Counted from the stretch's first letter, positions 48,581 through 58,655 are shown. The stretch: 64,000 bases of DNA from Candidatus Methanomethylophilaceae archaeon (GCA_017507885.1 JAFVZY010000117.1:1-64000); one strand, 5' to 3'. Notes: generated by a model not told the origin, from the sequence alone. Numbers and translations are program-made.

Positions 48581-51418
48581 TCAGGCCTGACTCACGGTCC
48601 AGATGCCATCGTCATTGGTGGCCTTGTAACCGCTAGAAACCCATGCGGAGGGATCGAATCCAAAGGTTCCACCAGTGATGATAATCGTTCCATTGCCGAG
48701 GATACCTGCGGTATAACCTTCCCTGACGGATGCCTTACCGAATTCACCTCCGGTAATGTAAACCGTGGTTCCCTCCCCAGCATATACATATGCACGTTTC
48801 TGATTATCTTTAGGATCCCATGAGAATTTGCCACCATTGATGGTGAGCTCGGAATCGGCACCTTCGAGATAGAACACGTATCTTCCAGATGTGGAGGCGG
48901 TATCCACGTACACGGAACCACTATTGAATGTGGCCTTTGCACCATTCGCGACACCTACCCCTCCACCATTGGATACGATATCCACATCAGTGAATTCTGT
49001 AACAGAACCTCCATAGAGGATGTTTCCATAGGATGTGGCCGAACCTCCAGTTATACTTACTCCCTCGAGAGTGGCATTACCATAGTTTTCGAAAGCCACG
49101 GGACGACCGCTGGCGGTATCGGCGGTTATGGATCCTCCCTTTATACTGACATCACCCTCATTGACAAATCCTACGATATTCAATGAATCCGAAAACGGAT
49201 ACATCATCGGCTTAATGTCGCACTGGACATTATCGATTGTGAGATGTTTGCCTTTAGCCACCTTCACTTCTCCGATGACACCTGCACAATAATCGGTTCC
49301 GCTGGACACGGTGCCGGTGATTTCACAATCCTTGATGGTTATGTTCTTGCCATACGCCGTTCCGTTACCGGCAACCCATGCGGCCCAACCATGATTGACC
49401 GTTGAACCAATGAAACCACCTGCGACATCCGTACCGGTTACGACACCGGAAGCCTTACAACCATTGAAAATTACATCCGTGGTGTAGCCATGCTCGGTGA
49501 GACGACCTGCGAAACCACCAGCGGTGCTTGCAGTCACATCTCCTTTTGCCTCACAGTTGATGTAAGTCACAGTGGAATTGTGGTTTCCTACAAATCCTCC
49601 CGCGATGTTGGAACCAGTGACATCGACATCAGCCACGCAATTGGTGTAGGTCTGCATGGCGTACTCGTAGGTCCTTGCAACGAAACCTCCGACCTTGGCA
49701 TGATAGTTTACAGGGTTGGAACTATCACTGCAACGCTCGACGATCTTACCGGATACGGAACAGTCAATGTATTTTGTGTTGGGACTCTGAGAGGTACCGA
49801 CCACACCTCCGATACGGGTCTCACCGAGATAATCGGTCGTCACATCGAAATCGATTCCAGTGATGTGGACATTGTTAACGGTATGGCCATTGTCACTTCT
49901 CCAGAAGTAACCGATGAGTCCACCCACGAATGCCTCATGGGCATCGACAGTTATCTTGAGATTGTCGATTGTACCATCATTCAGAGTTATGTAACCATAA
50001 TAGGTGTAGGGTGCATAACTGCCTGCAAAAACAGTGTATGCATCAGCCTCGATACTCACATCCCTGACATCGAATGCATCGACTTCAAAAGCCATCCTTG
50101 TATTACCATCATTGCTGATATTCTGACCACACACATAACCATTGATGGCTGCTGCGCGTACTTCATTGCCCTCTGCTTTAGCTACTATATCGAGATCGGA
50201 TACGGAAATCTCCTTCATGTTGGCAGGATAACTGTATCCCACCACACCACCGATCAACGAGGAACCAGACTTGGATTCCGCATTTATGGTCAGATTTTCA
50301 ACATTGATGTTCTCAAAGGCCAATTCAAGAACAAGGGGTGTCGTCTTGTCACTGTCCGCGATACCGACCACGGCGGCAGCACGGACCTTCTTACCGACAA
50401 CATCGATGTTCGAATCGGTAACGGTCAGATTCTTTACGGTTGCATTCTTGATTGCACCGAACAATGCGGCGAACTGATCAGCATCAGGCGTATTTGCTGA
50501 GATGAACATGTTGCTAATCGTATGGTTCTGACCATCGAAATCACCTCTGAAATAATTGGTTGTGCTACCGATGGGGGTCCAGGGGATATTGTTGAGATTG
50601 ATGTCATTGGAAAGCCTGACGGTGACGCCAGCATAATCATTACCAGAGTTAACGTCCTTGGCGAAGGCTGCAAGCTCAGAGGCTTTTTCAATATACATCA
50701 CGTTGTCAGTAATTGCAGGAAGCTGACCCACTAGCCCATTCCAGTAATCGGAATCGTTGAGCTCCTGGGTGATGATGTTGACGACGGAGACGTGGGCGTC
50801 GACGTAACCCTCGGCGTCGCCGAGGTATCCGTCGCCAGACACGGGTTTCTGGGGTGCGTTGTCGAGGATTGTTATGGTGACGAGGACGCGGGCATGCGAG
50901 GCGTAGACCCCGTCGAGGGGGGAAACCTTTGATCCGGGCAGAGGCGTCCATTCGGACAGTTCGACTCCTGAGATGTTCTCCTCCGCGACGGATCCGTTGT
51001 AGGTGAGCGTGACGTCGTCCACGGTCTCGACGCCGACCTCGATCCAGTCGACGTCGGTCTCGACCTGGACCATGTACTTGGAGTAGATGGTGGTGGAGAA
51101 GGTGACGTCGTACTGCAGGAGGTACTTGTCGCGAGGGGCGACGTTGTCGATGTTCGTCATGAGCGAGAGGGAGGTCGCCTCCTTCCCGTTCGCACTGTCG
51201 GTCTGGAGGGGGGTCTCGTCCACGGTGAAGGAACCGGATGCACCGGCCCCGACCCAGTATTCTATCCCTCCAACGTCGACGTCGAGGTTTCCGGTGCCCA
51301 CGGTTATGTCCGTGTTCTCCGAGTCGGACCACCAGGAGTAGGTGACCCCGCTGACGGCGGAGAGGGCGACCGCCATTACCACGAGGGACGCGAGGATCGC
51401 TTTCGTTTGCGCTTTCAT
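48581..51418 (-). CDS. Surface protein A: SipW-type signal, TasA/camelysin-like head, GLUG/beta-helix tail
   Basis: A 945-residue exported protein. The N-terminus (helix to about residue 22, then TYSWWSDSENTDITVGTGNL) is the pattern of SipW-dependent signal peptides, TYAYFTDSxxxxxNTFTxGTLDL in Bacillus TasA. Residues 25-225 form a beta-rich TasA/camelysin-like head ending at NIITQELNDSDYWNG. From about 240 a tail of GLUG-like repeats (FDGQNHTISN, AGGFVGNHN, GGFAGRL) should fold as a right-handed beta-helix of adhesin type. No C-terminal anchor. A GGAAGG sequence lies before the ATG, and the mRNA carries a structured leader. Donor-strand polymerisation of the head is inferred from TasA. Confidence 0.85.
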   Translation of the reverse strand: MKAQTKAILASLVVMAVALSAVSGVTYSWWSDSENTDITVGTGNLDVDVGGIEYWVGAGASGSFTVDETPLQTDSANGKEATSLSLMTNIDNVAPRDKYLLQYDVTFSTTIYSKYMVQVETDVDWIEVGVETVDDVTLTYNGSVAEENISGVELSEWTPLPGSKVSPLDGVYASHARVLVTITILDNAPQKPVSGDGYLGDAEGYVDAHVSVVNIITQELNDSDYWNGLVGQLPAITDNVMYIEKASELAAFAKDVNSGNDYAGVTVRLSNDINLNNIPWTPIGSTTNYFRGDFDGQNHTISNMFISANTPDADQFAALFGAIKNATVKNLTVTDSNIDVVGKKVRAAAVVGIADSDKTTPLVLELAFENINVENLTINAESKSGSSLIGGVVGYSYPANMKEISVSDLDIVAKAEGNEVRAAAINGYVCGQNISNDGNTRMAFEVDAFDVRDVSIEADAYTVFAGSYAPYTYYGYITLNDGTIDNLKITVDAHEAFVGGLIGYFWRSDNGHTVNNVHITGIDFDVTTDYLGETRIGGVVGTSQSPNTKYIDCSVSGKIVERCSDSSNPVNYHAKVGGFVARTYEYAMQTYTNCVADVDVTGSNIAGGFVGNHNSTVTYINCEAKGDVTASTAGGFAGRLTEHGYTTDVIFNGCKASGVVTGTDVAGGFIGSTVNHGWAAWVAGNGTAYGKNITIKDCEITGTVSSGTDYCAGVIGEVKVAKGKHLTIDNVQCDIKPMMYPFSDSLNIVGFVNEGDVSIKGGSITADTASGRPVAFENYGNATLEGVSITGGSATSYGNILYGGSVTEFTDVDIVSNGGGVGVANGAKATFNSGSVYVDTASTSGRYVFYLEGADSELTINGGKFSWDPKDNQKRAYVYAGEGTTVYITGGEFGKASVREGYTAGILGNGTIIITGGTFGFDPSAWVSSGYKATNDDGIWTVSQA

Positions 51419-51448
51419 TTTTCATTCCTTCCTTTAAATAGTTTGGAA

Positions 51449-51542
51449 GGGGTTTGCGTCCCTCGCGGGACGTTTGATGAACAGACCGCGCCCCGCCGTG
51501 GTTTGGAAGATCGGGTGGGGTCTCCGACATCGTGGATGTCGC
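51449..51542 (-). ncRNA. Structured 5' leader of surface gene A
   Basis: A 94-base leader that differs from 58562-58655 at only two positions. On the minus strand it can form, in order, GACATC/GATGTC, AGACCCCGCC with GGCGGGG...GGTCT, and CGTCCC-GCGA-GGGACG. A TATA-like CTTTAATAATG (about 51553-51563) lies upstream, so it is transcribed. It may be a cis-acting RNA or a translation control element. Confidence 0.6.
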
Positions 51543-51567
51543 GGCCTTAAGGAGCATTATTAAAGAA

Positions 51568-51584
51568 ATCCCTCGACGAGGGAT
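51568..51584 (-). terminator. Terminator of surface gene B
   Basis: ATCCCTC-GAC-GAGGGAT is a perfect 7-bp stem, followed on the minus strand by TTTCTTTAAT. It ends gene B; its tail merges with the promoter of gene A. Confidence 0.7.
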
Positions 51585-51701
51585 GTTTGTGTATGAATCT
51601 TGATTATACGGAATGTGCGTGGAAAACCAACCACATTACAATTGTTAATAAAATTGTACATATAGCGGAATCGTTCCCATATGCCGTATCCAATAAAGAC
51701 A

Positions 51702-53420
51702 TCATTTGTTGTTGTAGATCACAGTCACACCGTCATGAGTGGCTGTACCATATGTGCAGTATCTGTCGCCGGTGGATCCACCATAAAGTTGATCGAAGAT
51801 GATCATTTTCTGATGCTCTTCATCCTCATTATGCACATGGTTGACGTCGACAACCGTATTCCCATTGGCATCGATCGGATGACCGTATCTCGGATTGGAA
51901 TACTCGCCTGTGCTGACACCGGCCTGCTCCCTGACCCAGGGATATTCCATGGCTCCGAATTGGCAATAAGTGTAATTCGCCCAATCATCGTATATCACGG
52001 TGACGTTCTCACACGTAAGATACGAAGCGGTTGCGTTACCCACATTATTCCCATCGGGATCATCCATTTGTTCAGAGTCGCCGATCAACATACCGCAACG
52101 GCGATACGAATACCACTCGTATGCAGAGGTGACGTCGTTGAATGCATCGATACGACATGCCACGGTACAATCCTTCATCAGAATTTCAGTATCGGAATCC
52201 GCACTCGCACCACCGATGATGCCACCGCAGGCGTTGTTGAAATCGCCCCACTGTGCCGCAACGGTTGTGGAAGCCTCGACGTTTATGCCGGTGTATGTAT
52301 GCTTTCCGGAAGCGTAACCCACGACGCCACCGGCATGGTACTGGTAGTCAGCAACCTCGGAATTCCTGACCGTAATGTTCTCGAACCTACATTCACCGGA
52401 AGCCACCGCAGCCACGGTTCCGCACAATCCGGATTCACCGGATATGGATGCACCATCCATCACGAGGTTCTTGATGGTGGCGTCCTCAACCTTTCCGAAC
52501 AGACCGAGTCCCAAATCATCATAATAATAACCATTGTCAAGAGCCCATGTATTCTGACTCAAATTGTATATTGTATGGCCTTGTCCATCGAATGTTCCTT
52601 TGAAAGCCAAATCTTTCCTACCAGAACCGATGGGATCGAACAATTCGTTCTGGAGATCCATATCGGATGTCAACACCACGGTTTTACCTTCGAAGGTGTT
52701 TCCACCATCCACAAGTTCCCTGAGACCTGCCAATTGATCCGCAGAATCCAATTCGAATTTGTCATCCGTATCATTGTACCAAGAGACGTCCGAGACACCA
52801 TGCCAGAAGGAAATGTCGTTCATATACTGGGTGATGATGTTGGTGATGGTCATCTTCGAACTTCCCACACCCATATTGAGGGAGTCGATGTTTATGACGA
52901 CCTTGTATGTGACTTCGAGTTTCGTGAAATTGGAGATGTCATCGAGAGAGGCCCATTCGCCCACCTTGACCTCATCAGGGTTTCCAATAGGATTATCCAA
53001 AGACGTAATTGATGATACGTCTCCATTCACATTATCGGGAAAAATGACGTCTATAAGGAATCTGTAATCCAAATCGCTTGTGAATTTCACATTGTACCCG
53101 ATTTCGACATCGGCATCGTCCCCTACATTCCCGGACAATATGAGTTTCGAGACGTCCCCATACCAACCTGTGATGGAGTCCCTGTCCCCATCGTATTCAA
53201 TCGTGAAGGATTCGGGCACATCCATACCTTCATCGGTCAAAACCTGATTCCCCTGTTTGATATAGAATCCGGAGGTGCTCACATCCAGGAATCCGGTGGT
53301 CACGCTTATCTCCGTATTCTCAGAATCGGACCACCATGCACCGGTGACCCCGTATATCATGGAAACGGACATCATGACCACTACCAAGGATGCGATGATC
53401 GCTTTTGTTTGTGATTTCAT
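51702..53420 (-). CDS. Surface protein B: SipW-type signal, TasA-like head, GLUG/beta-helix tail
   Basis: A 572-residue protein with the same architecture as A: a helix, then TGAWWSDSENTEISVTTGFLDV (about residues 25-46), a beta-rich head to about 195 and a tail starting LASDMDL-like VVLTSDMDLQNELFD with FKGTFDGQGHTIYNL (about 285-299). The head is clearly homologous to A, C and D but not near-identical. A strong AAGGAGGG Shine-Dalgarno sits six bases before ATG 53420, unusual among the mostly leaderless genes here. Start is fixed by the signal peptide. Confidence 0.85.
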   Translation of the reverse strand: MKSQTKAIIASLVVVMMSVSMIYGVTGAWWSDSENTEISVTTGFLDVSTSGFYIKQGNQVLTDEGMDVPESFTIEYDGDRDSITGWYGDVSKLILSGNVGDDADVEIGYNVKFTSDLDYRFLIDVIFPDNVNGDVSSITSLDNPIGNPDEVKVGEWASLDDISNFTKLEVTYKVVINIDSLNMGVGSSKMTITNIITQYMNDISFWHGVSDVSWYNDTDDKFELDSADQLAGLRELVDGGNTFEGKTVVLTSDMDLQNELFDPIGSGRKDLAFKGTFDGQGHTIYNLSQNTWALDNGYYYDDLGLGLFGKVEDATIKNLVMDGASISGESGLCGTVAAVASGECRFENITVRNSEVADYQYHAGGVVGYASGKHTYTGINVEASTTVAAQWGDFNNACGGIIGGASADSDTEILMKDCTVACRIDAFNDVTSAYEWYSYRRCGMLIGDSEQMDDPDGNNVGNATASYLTCENVTVIYDDWANYTYCQFGAMEYPWVREQAGVSTGEYSNPRYGHPIDANGNTVVDVNHVHNEDEEHQKMIIFDQLYGGSTGDRYCTYGTATHDGVTVIYNNK

Positions 53421-53457
53421 GTAATTCCCTCCTTGTGTTGGATTGAATTGATTTGAA

Positions 53458-53512
53458 ACCCATCGGGACTGCACCGATTGATACAATCACTATTTTCTAT
53501 GAAACGATGGGT
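53458..53512 (-). promoter_or_regulatory. Inverted-repeat leader of surface gene B
   Basis: ACCCATCG (53458-53465) and CGATGGGT (53505-53512) can close a long stem 40 bases upstream of the Shine-Dalgarno. The sequence is unlike the leaders of A and D. Confidence 0.45.
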
Positions 53513-53527
53513 GTAAAAGGTTTGATT

Positions 53528-53541
53528 CCCTCCGAAGAGGG
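53528..53541 (-). terminator. UUCG-loop hairpin after surface gene C
   Basis: CCCTC-TTCG-GAGGG on the minus strand, 17 bases past the stop of gene C. The UUCG tetraloop makes a very stable stem. Confidence 0.6.
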
Positions 53542-53558
53542 TATTTTTGAGAATCGAA

Positions 53559-56306
53559 TCACTGCACCTCGTTACCATTGATGATCAATTTTCCAGTCGA
53601 ATTTGGTACAAAACGACCATAGAGGTTACTCTGACCGTCAGGTGCAGTCTTATCGCCCTGGGTGAGGGTGTTTCCACTCTCGGTTATGTTGTCGATGGTG
53701 ACCTCTCCGGAATTCGCGGTTCCGACGACGACTCCAACCCTCCATCCGCCGTTATCGGTGGATATCAGTTTGTTCTCCTTGACCGTACAGTCCTTAATGA
53801 TCGTATATGTCCAATCACTGGCACCGGCATGACCGTTGATTCCGCCAACGGAGGAACCGGTGATGGTACACCCTATGACAGAACAATCCTCGATTGTGAC
53901 ATAGGTCTTGACTGGGCCATCATTTTGATTGCTATATCCCGAAGTCCAACCGATTAAACCTCCGGTCCTGCTTCCTGAGACGGTAGAATTGATTAGGTGA
54001 CAGTTGATCAACTCAATTTTATCCATGGAATCGGAAGATTCGATGAATGCACCAGAACCCGTCGCATTGGAGCTCTCGATTGCCGAATCTTTGATTGTCA
54101 GATTCTTAATGACGATTCCGGAACCTCCAGCAAACCCTCCTTTGAAAAGAGGGGCCGTGAGGCCGGTGATGATGTGATTTTTACCGTCGAGCGTGACTAT
54201 GTCCGCACCGTGATACCCATCGACATATATGGGGGTCCAAGAAACACCGGTTAAGTCGATATCTGAATCCAAGGCCAAGAATGTATCCCTGGCCCCTGCA
54301 GAACCAGCTTCGATCAACTTGTTTGCCAGTTCATCCGCAGTGGATATCGAATGAATCATGGTGACTGTGGCACCATCATTTATCTTGCCGACGAAATCGA
54401 CCGACTCGTCGTGGACACGACACGTGTCAATGGTGATTTCATCAACAAGATATTCGCGCGTTCCTGCAGGATACCTGTTATCGTATTTCGGTATGACATC
54501 CTTTATCAGACCGACGAATCCCCCTGCAATGGATCCGGAAACCTGTCCGGAGGCGCTACACGAAGTGTAGACCCCCCTATCCATATCACCTGCAAATCCG
54601 CCTGCACAACCATTCAGATTAGTTACATCACCCGTGGCGGAACAGTTGGTGAATTCTGCATACATGCTGTTGTTGTTAGAATTGGTGGCGCTTCCTACAA
54701 ATCCTCCTGCGGGAGCCCCACCGGAAACGATATCGACATCGGCAGTACAATTCGTAATCGCATGACCCTTCTTTCCCAAGTCGGCATTCCAACCGAGATT
54801 ACCGAAGAACCCGCCTACGAAATTACTTTTACCAGTGACACCTGTGGCATCTATTCTTCCCTGTGTGGTACAATTATCCAATATCGTATGTCCACCAGGC
54901 CAAGCCATGAAACCACCAATATCGATGTTTCCAGTGGCGACGATATCGATTCCTTCGACATCACAGTTGATGAGTTTCGGATCCTCCCAACCCCTTTGAG
55001 TCTGAGTAACAAGGCCTCCGACTCCACATCCATCGGCTGTTGTGTCACTGACCGTTACCTTGAATCCCTTCACATCGAGATTATCGAATACCATGTTGGA
55101 ATTCTTCTGAAGAATAGGTGAAAAACCGGCAATCAAATATGCACCATCGGAAGCATCGACGATCATGTTCTCTACAGTACAGTCTTTCATCCATGGCCAA
55201 TCCATGAAAGCACACATGCCTCCGACCCATGCTGCTGCATCGGTAGTGGTGACATTGACATTCCTCACAGTAACATCATTCACGATACCCTTGACAGAGT
55301 TGGCGAGAGTTCCGAAACGATATGCTCCAACAGTTGCATCGACATCCTCGATGATGAGATCATGGACACGCTCACCCTCACCAGCTTCGATTGTTCTGAA
55401 TAATCCTCCATTTTGTTTTGTGGCATCGACTTTGAAATTGCTGATCGAATGGCCGTTACCATCGAATTCTCCGGAAAAACTCGTGATTGGTGTCCATTCC
55501 AATCCGTTGAGATCGAGATCTGCACCCAATTCAACTTTATATGTCCTGTATTCGGAATTCGAATTTGCATTCACCTTGTCTCTGAACAATGCGAATTCGG
55601 AAGCGGATGTGATATGAAGAGTATTGTTAGCTGCGTCTTCGGAAGTAAATGCAACAGCCGCCTTTCCATCCCATATGGAAACATCGTTCTGGAACTGGGT
55701 GATGTAGTTGTTGATGACTATGAGGGATCCCTCGAGATCCTCCGACAAAGAATCTATCGTGATGGTGACGTCGTAGGAAACTTCAAGAGATACACCATCA
55801 CCGAGCTCGGAATCGTCGAGGTACACCCATTCATTGACGGGAATAGTATCGGGTTCCTCCCCTACTGGGACCACTTCCTTGACAAGTACGGAACCTTCGA
55901 CACCCTCCGGGAATGTGACCCCGATATAATATCTGTAATCGAGATCGCTTATGAACGAGACCCTGTATCCGATTTCTATACAGGCCTGACTGGGATTTCC
56001 TGCTACATACAGTGTACCGACATCGTTGTCGACCCACCATACCCTGTCCATACTCTCGCTCAACCTGACATCGTCGTACACGATGGAGAACTCGCTCGGA
56101 GCCGAATCCGACTCCCCAAACACCTTCGAACTGAGAACATCCTTGATGTAGAATCCTGAAGTAGATGATTCCATGGAACCGGTGGTGACGGTTATCTCCG
56201 TGGATTCCGAATCGGTCCACCAGGAATAGGTTGCTCCGGATACGGTGCAGAGAGCGAGAGCAAGAACCACGAAAGAGGCTGTGATCGCCTTGATGTGAGA
56301 ATTCAT
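53559..56306 (-). CDS. Surface protein C: SipW-type signal, TasA-like head, long GLUG/beta-helix tail
   Basis: A 915-residue exported protein. The signal reads ATYSWWTDSESTEITVTTGSM (about residues 25-45) and the head runs to about 210 (NNYITQFQNDVSIWDG). The tail has at least a dozen GLUG/beta-helix elements (FDGNGHSISNF, AGGFVGSATN, AGGFAGDMD, GGFVGLIK, GGLIGWTSG, GGINGHAG). A weak GGTGG precedes the ATG. It lies 48 bases after gene D with a UUCG hairpin between them, so D and C are probably cotranscribed. Low GC in the tail contrasts with neighbouring metabolic genes. Confidence 0.85.
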   Translation of the reverse strand: MNSHIKAITASFVVLALALCTVSGATYSWWTDSESTEITVTTGSMESSTSGFYIKDVLSSKVFGESDSAPSEFSIVYDDVRLSESMDRVWWVDNDVGTLYVAGNPSQACIEIGYRVSFISDLDYRYYIGVTFPEGVEGSVLVKEVVPVGEEPDTIPVNEWVYLDDSELGDGVSLEVSYDVTITIDSLSEDLEGSLIVINNYITQFQNDVSIWDGKAAVAFTSEDAANNTLHITSASEFALFRDKVNANSNSEYRTYKVELGADLDLNGLEWTPITSFSGEFDGNGHSISNFKVDATKQNGGLFRTIEAGEGERVHDLIIEDVDATVGAYRFGTLANSVKGIVNDVTVRNVNVTTTDAAAWVGGMCAFMDWPWMKDCTVENMIVDASDGAYLIAGFSPILQKNSNMVFDNLDVKGFKVTVSDTTADGCGVGGLVTQTQRGWEDPKLINCDVEGIDIVATGNIDIGGFMAWPGGHTILDNCTTQGRIDATGVTGKSNFVGGFFGNLGWNADLGKKGHAITNCTADVDIVSGGAPAGGFVGSATNSNNNSMYAEFTNCSATGDVTNLNGCAGGFAGDMDRGVYTSCSASGQVSGSIAGGFVGLIKDVIPKYDNRYPAGTREYLVDEITIDTCRVHDESVDFVGKINDGATVTMIHSISTADELANKLIEAGSAGARDTFLALDSDIDLTGVSWTPIYVDGYHGADIVTLDGKNHIITGLTAPLFKGGFAGGSGIVIKNLTIKDSAIESSNATGSGAFIESSDSMDKIELINCHLINSTVSGSRTGGLIGWTSGYSNQNDGPVKTYVTIEDCSVIGCTITGSSVGGINGHAGASDWTYTIIKDCTVKENKLISTDNGGWRVGVVVGTANSGEVTIDNITESGNTLTQGDKTAPDGQSNLYGRFVPNSTGKLIINGNEVQ

Positions 56307-56326
56307 TTTACCACCATAATTGGAGA

Positions 56327-56340
56327 GTGGCCGAAGCCAC
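56327..56340 (-). other. UUCG-loop hairpin between surface genes D and C
   Basis: GTGGC-TTCG-GCCAC on the minus strand in the 48-base gap. Same loop as the hairpin after gene C; it may be a processing or attenuation site rather than a full stop. Confidence 0.5.
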
Positions 56341-56354
56341 CCTTGTTAAAATGA

Positions 56355-58535
56355 TTAGAGATCTGCCTCTACGATGGAACCGGTACCTGAAACATTGTAC
56401 AAATCTTCCATATCTCCGTTCACATTGGTGTTGTTGGAAACATAGATTGTACAATCTACCGAATGAATACCATCCTGATAGACATCCGTGGTGTTGACAT
56501 TGTTTACATCAAAGGTACAGTTTTTAATCTCACCAGGACTGTAAAGCCTTATCACACCATAGGTGCCATTCCCTTTGATGGTACATCCGTCAAAAGTGAC
56601 TTTTTCGGCACCATGACCAATGGCGACCCATCCGACAATGGTACAATTCTTATATGTGATATTTGCACCGTTCAGACCATCGAAATGGATTGCATAAACG
56701 CTGGTTGCTGTGAATGTACAGTTTTCAAACACAAGCGTTCCGTGAGCGTATGCCCATCTCTGAGCATTTCCAGCAGACAGTTCGATATTCTTAACAGTGA
56801 CGTTTTTCAAAGTACTGGTGAGTGTACCCTTGAAAACCACACCAGGCTGACCAATAAGGGTCACTCCTTCAGCAATTGAGTAATTGCTGCTAAAGGTGTA
56901 TTCTCCCTCGGGAACATAAACCGTAGCATTTTTGATTTTCAAAGACTGCTTGACAAAGGAATCCAAATCGTTTTCGGAAAGTCCAGTTGACCTATACTCA
57001 ACGGTTCCAACAACAATATTGGAAGTATCGAGTTTATTATTGACACATTTTCCTACAACATCAGCGACACAAAAATCCTTCTTCTCCTTGTAAGCATCAT
57101 CAACATCGGGCAAGGATCTGTTCACTTTAATGGTATTGATACCTTCTATCGTATTACCCGTCACATGAGTTGCATCGTTGACACAACCTGCAATACAACC
57201 CATGTCACGATATCCGGCGATGTTGACATCTTTCACAACATTGTTGGTAAGGTAATTATTTCCTTCACCACAATAACCAACAATTCCTCCAACTTTATCA
57301 CCATTGTCATAAATGTTGTCGGTTACTTCGTTGGGAGTAGCTGTAAGAAGGGCATTGGTTACCGAACAACCGGTCACAGAACCATATGCATATCCAGCAA
57401 TACCTCCAACATAGTGATTTCCTTCAACTACAACGTCAGAAACTGAAGAGCCAGTAACAAGACCAGTGTTGAATATGGAACCAGCAATAACTGCAGCTCC
57501 ACCAGAAGTGAGTGCATAAACCTTGGCGCCGACGACATTGAGGTTCTCTACTGTACCATTGAGAACACCGAACAGACCAGCAGCCTTGTCGGTCGAATCC
57601 TTTGTTACATTGAGATTATAGATGGTATTGCCCTGACCATCGAAAGTCCCTTTGAACCTATCCTTATCTGAATTGATTCCAAGTCCGATGGGAGTCCAGG
57701 CAATGTTGTTAAGATCGATATCATTGGAGAGCCTCACAGTGATACCGGAATAATCGTTACCGGAGTTGACATCCTTGGCGAAGGCGGCGAGCTCTGCAGC
57801 GGTTTCGATATACATGATTCCGTCAGAAACGGCGGGAACCTGACCCACGAGTCCGTTCCAGATGTCGGAATCGTTAAGCTCCTGGGTGATGATGTTGACG
57901 ATGGAGACGTGGGCGTCGACGTAACCCTCGGCGTCGCCGAGGTATCTGTCGCCGGACACGGGTTTCTGAGGTGCGTTGTCGAGAATAGTGAGAGTAACAA
58001 GGACGCGGGCCTGGGAGGCGTAGACACCGTCGAGGGGGGACACGTCCGAACCGGGCATCGAGGTCCATTCGGACAATTCGACTCCGGAGAGGTTATCCTC
58101 AGCGACGGATCCGTTGTAGGTGAGTGTGACATCGTCCACGGTCTTGACGTCGACCTTGATCCAATCGACGTCGGTCTCGACCTGAACCATGTACTTGGAG
58201 TAGATGGTGGTGGAGAATGTTACATCATACTGCAGGAAATACTGGTCGCGGGGTGCGACATTGTCAATGTTCGTTATGAGCGAGAGGGAAGTCGCATCCA
58301 CACCATTCGCGCTGTCGGTCTGGAGCTGTTTCTCGTTCACGGTGAAGGAACCGGATGCACCGGTTCCTGCCCAATATTTGATTCCTCCAACATCGACGTC
58401 GAGGTTTCCGGTGCCCACGGTGATGTCCGTGTTCTCCGAGTCGGACCACCATGAGTAGGTGACCCCGCTGACCGCGGAGAGGGCGACCGCTATGACCACG
58501 AGGGACGCGAGGATCGCTTTCGTTTGCGCTTTCAT
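56355..58535 (-). CDS. Surface protein D: head near-identical to A, different beta-helix tail
   Basis: A 726-residue exported protein. Residues 1-250 (signal with TYSWWSDSENTDITVGTGNL, head to NDIDLNNIAWTPIG) match protein A at almost every position, and the DNA matches too, including the 5' leader. After that the tails have nothing in common beyond fold: D has a GLUG block (AGYAYGSVTG) and then a pectate-lyase-like beta-helix (NCTFTATSVYAI, DGCTIKGNGTYG). Ends with TAA. It seems to be a head-plus-leader copy joined to another tail by duplication or gene conversion. Confidence 0.85.
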   Translation of the reverse strand: MKAQTKAILASLVVIAVALSAVSGVTYSWWSDSENTDITVGTGNLDVDVGGIKYWAGTGASGSFTVNEKQLQTDSANGVDATSLSLITNIDNVAPRDQYFLQYDVTFSTTIYSKYMVQVETDVDWIKVDVKTVDDVTLTYNGSVAEDNLSGVELSEWTSMPGSDVSPLDGVYASQARVLVTLTILDNAPQKPVSGDRYLGDAEGYVDAHVSIVNIITQELNDSDIWNGLVGQVPAVSDGIMYIETAAELAAFAKDVNSGNDYSGITVRLSNDIDLNNIAWTPIGLGINSDKDRFKGTFDGQGNTIYNLNVTKDSTDKAAGLFGVLNGTVENLNVVGAKVYALTSGGAAVIAGSIFNTGLVTGSSVSDVVVEGNHYVGGIAGYAYGSVTGCSVTNALLTATPNEVTDNIYDNGDKVGGIVGYCGEGNNYLTNNVVKDVNIAGYRDMGCIAGCVNDATHVTGNTIEGINTIKVNRSLPDVDDAYKEKKDFCVADVVGKCVNNKLDTSNIVVGTVEYRSTGLSENDLDSFVKQSLKIKNATVYVPEGEYTFSSNYSIAEGVTLIGQPGVVFKGTLTSTLKNVTVKNIELSAGNAQRWAYAHGTLVFENCTFTATSVYAIHFDGLNGANITYKNCTIVGWVAIGHGAEKVTFDGCTIKGNGTYGVIRLYSPGEIKNCTFDVNNVNTTDVYQDGIHSVDCTIYVSNNTNVNGDMEDLYNVSGTGSIVEADL

Positions 58536-58561
58536 TTTTCATTCCTTCTTTATATCTTGAA

Positions 58562-58655
58562 TGGGTTTGCGTCCCTCGCGGGACGTTTGATGAACAGACC
58601 GCGCCCCGCCGTGGTTTGGAAGATCGGGCGGGGTCTCCGACATCGTGGATGTCGC
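58562..58655 (-). ncRNA. Structured 5' leader of surface gene D
   Basis: Second copy of the leader at 51449-51542 (two differences in 94 bases, one of them in the central stem, where T becomes C and keeps pairing). It lies between the stop of the small gene E and gene D. Confidence 0.6.
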
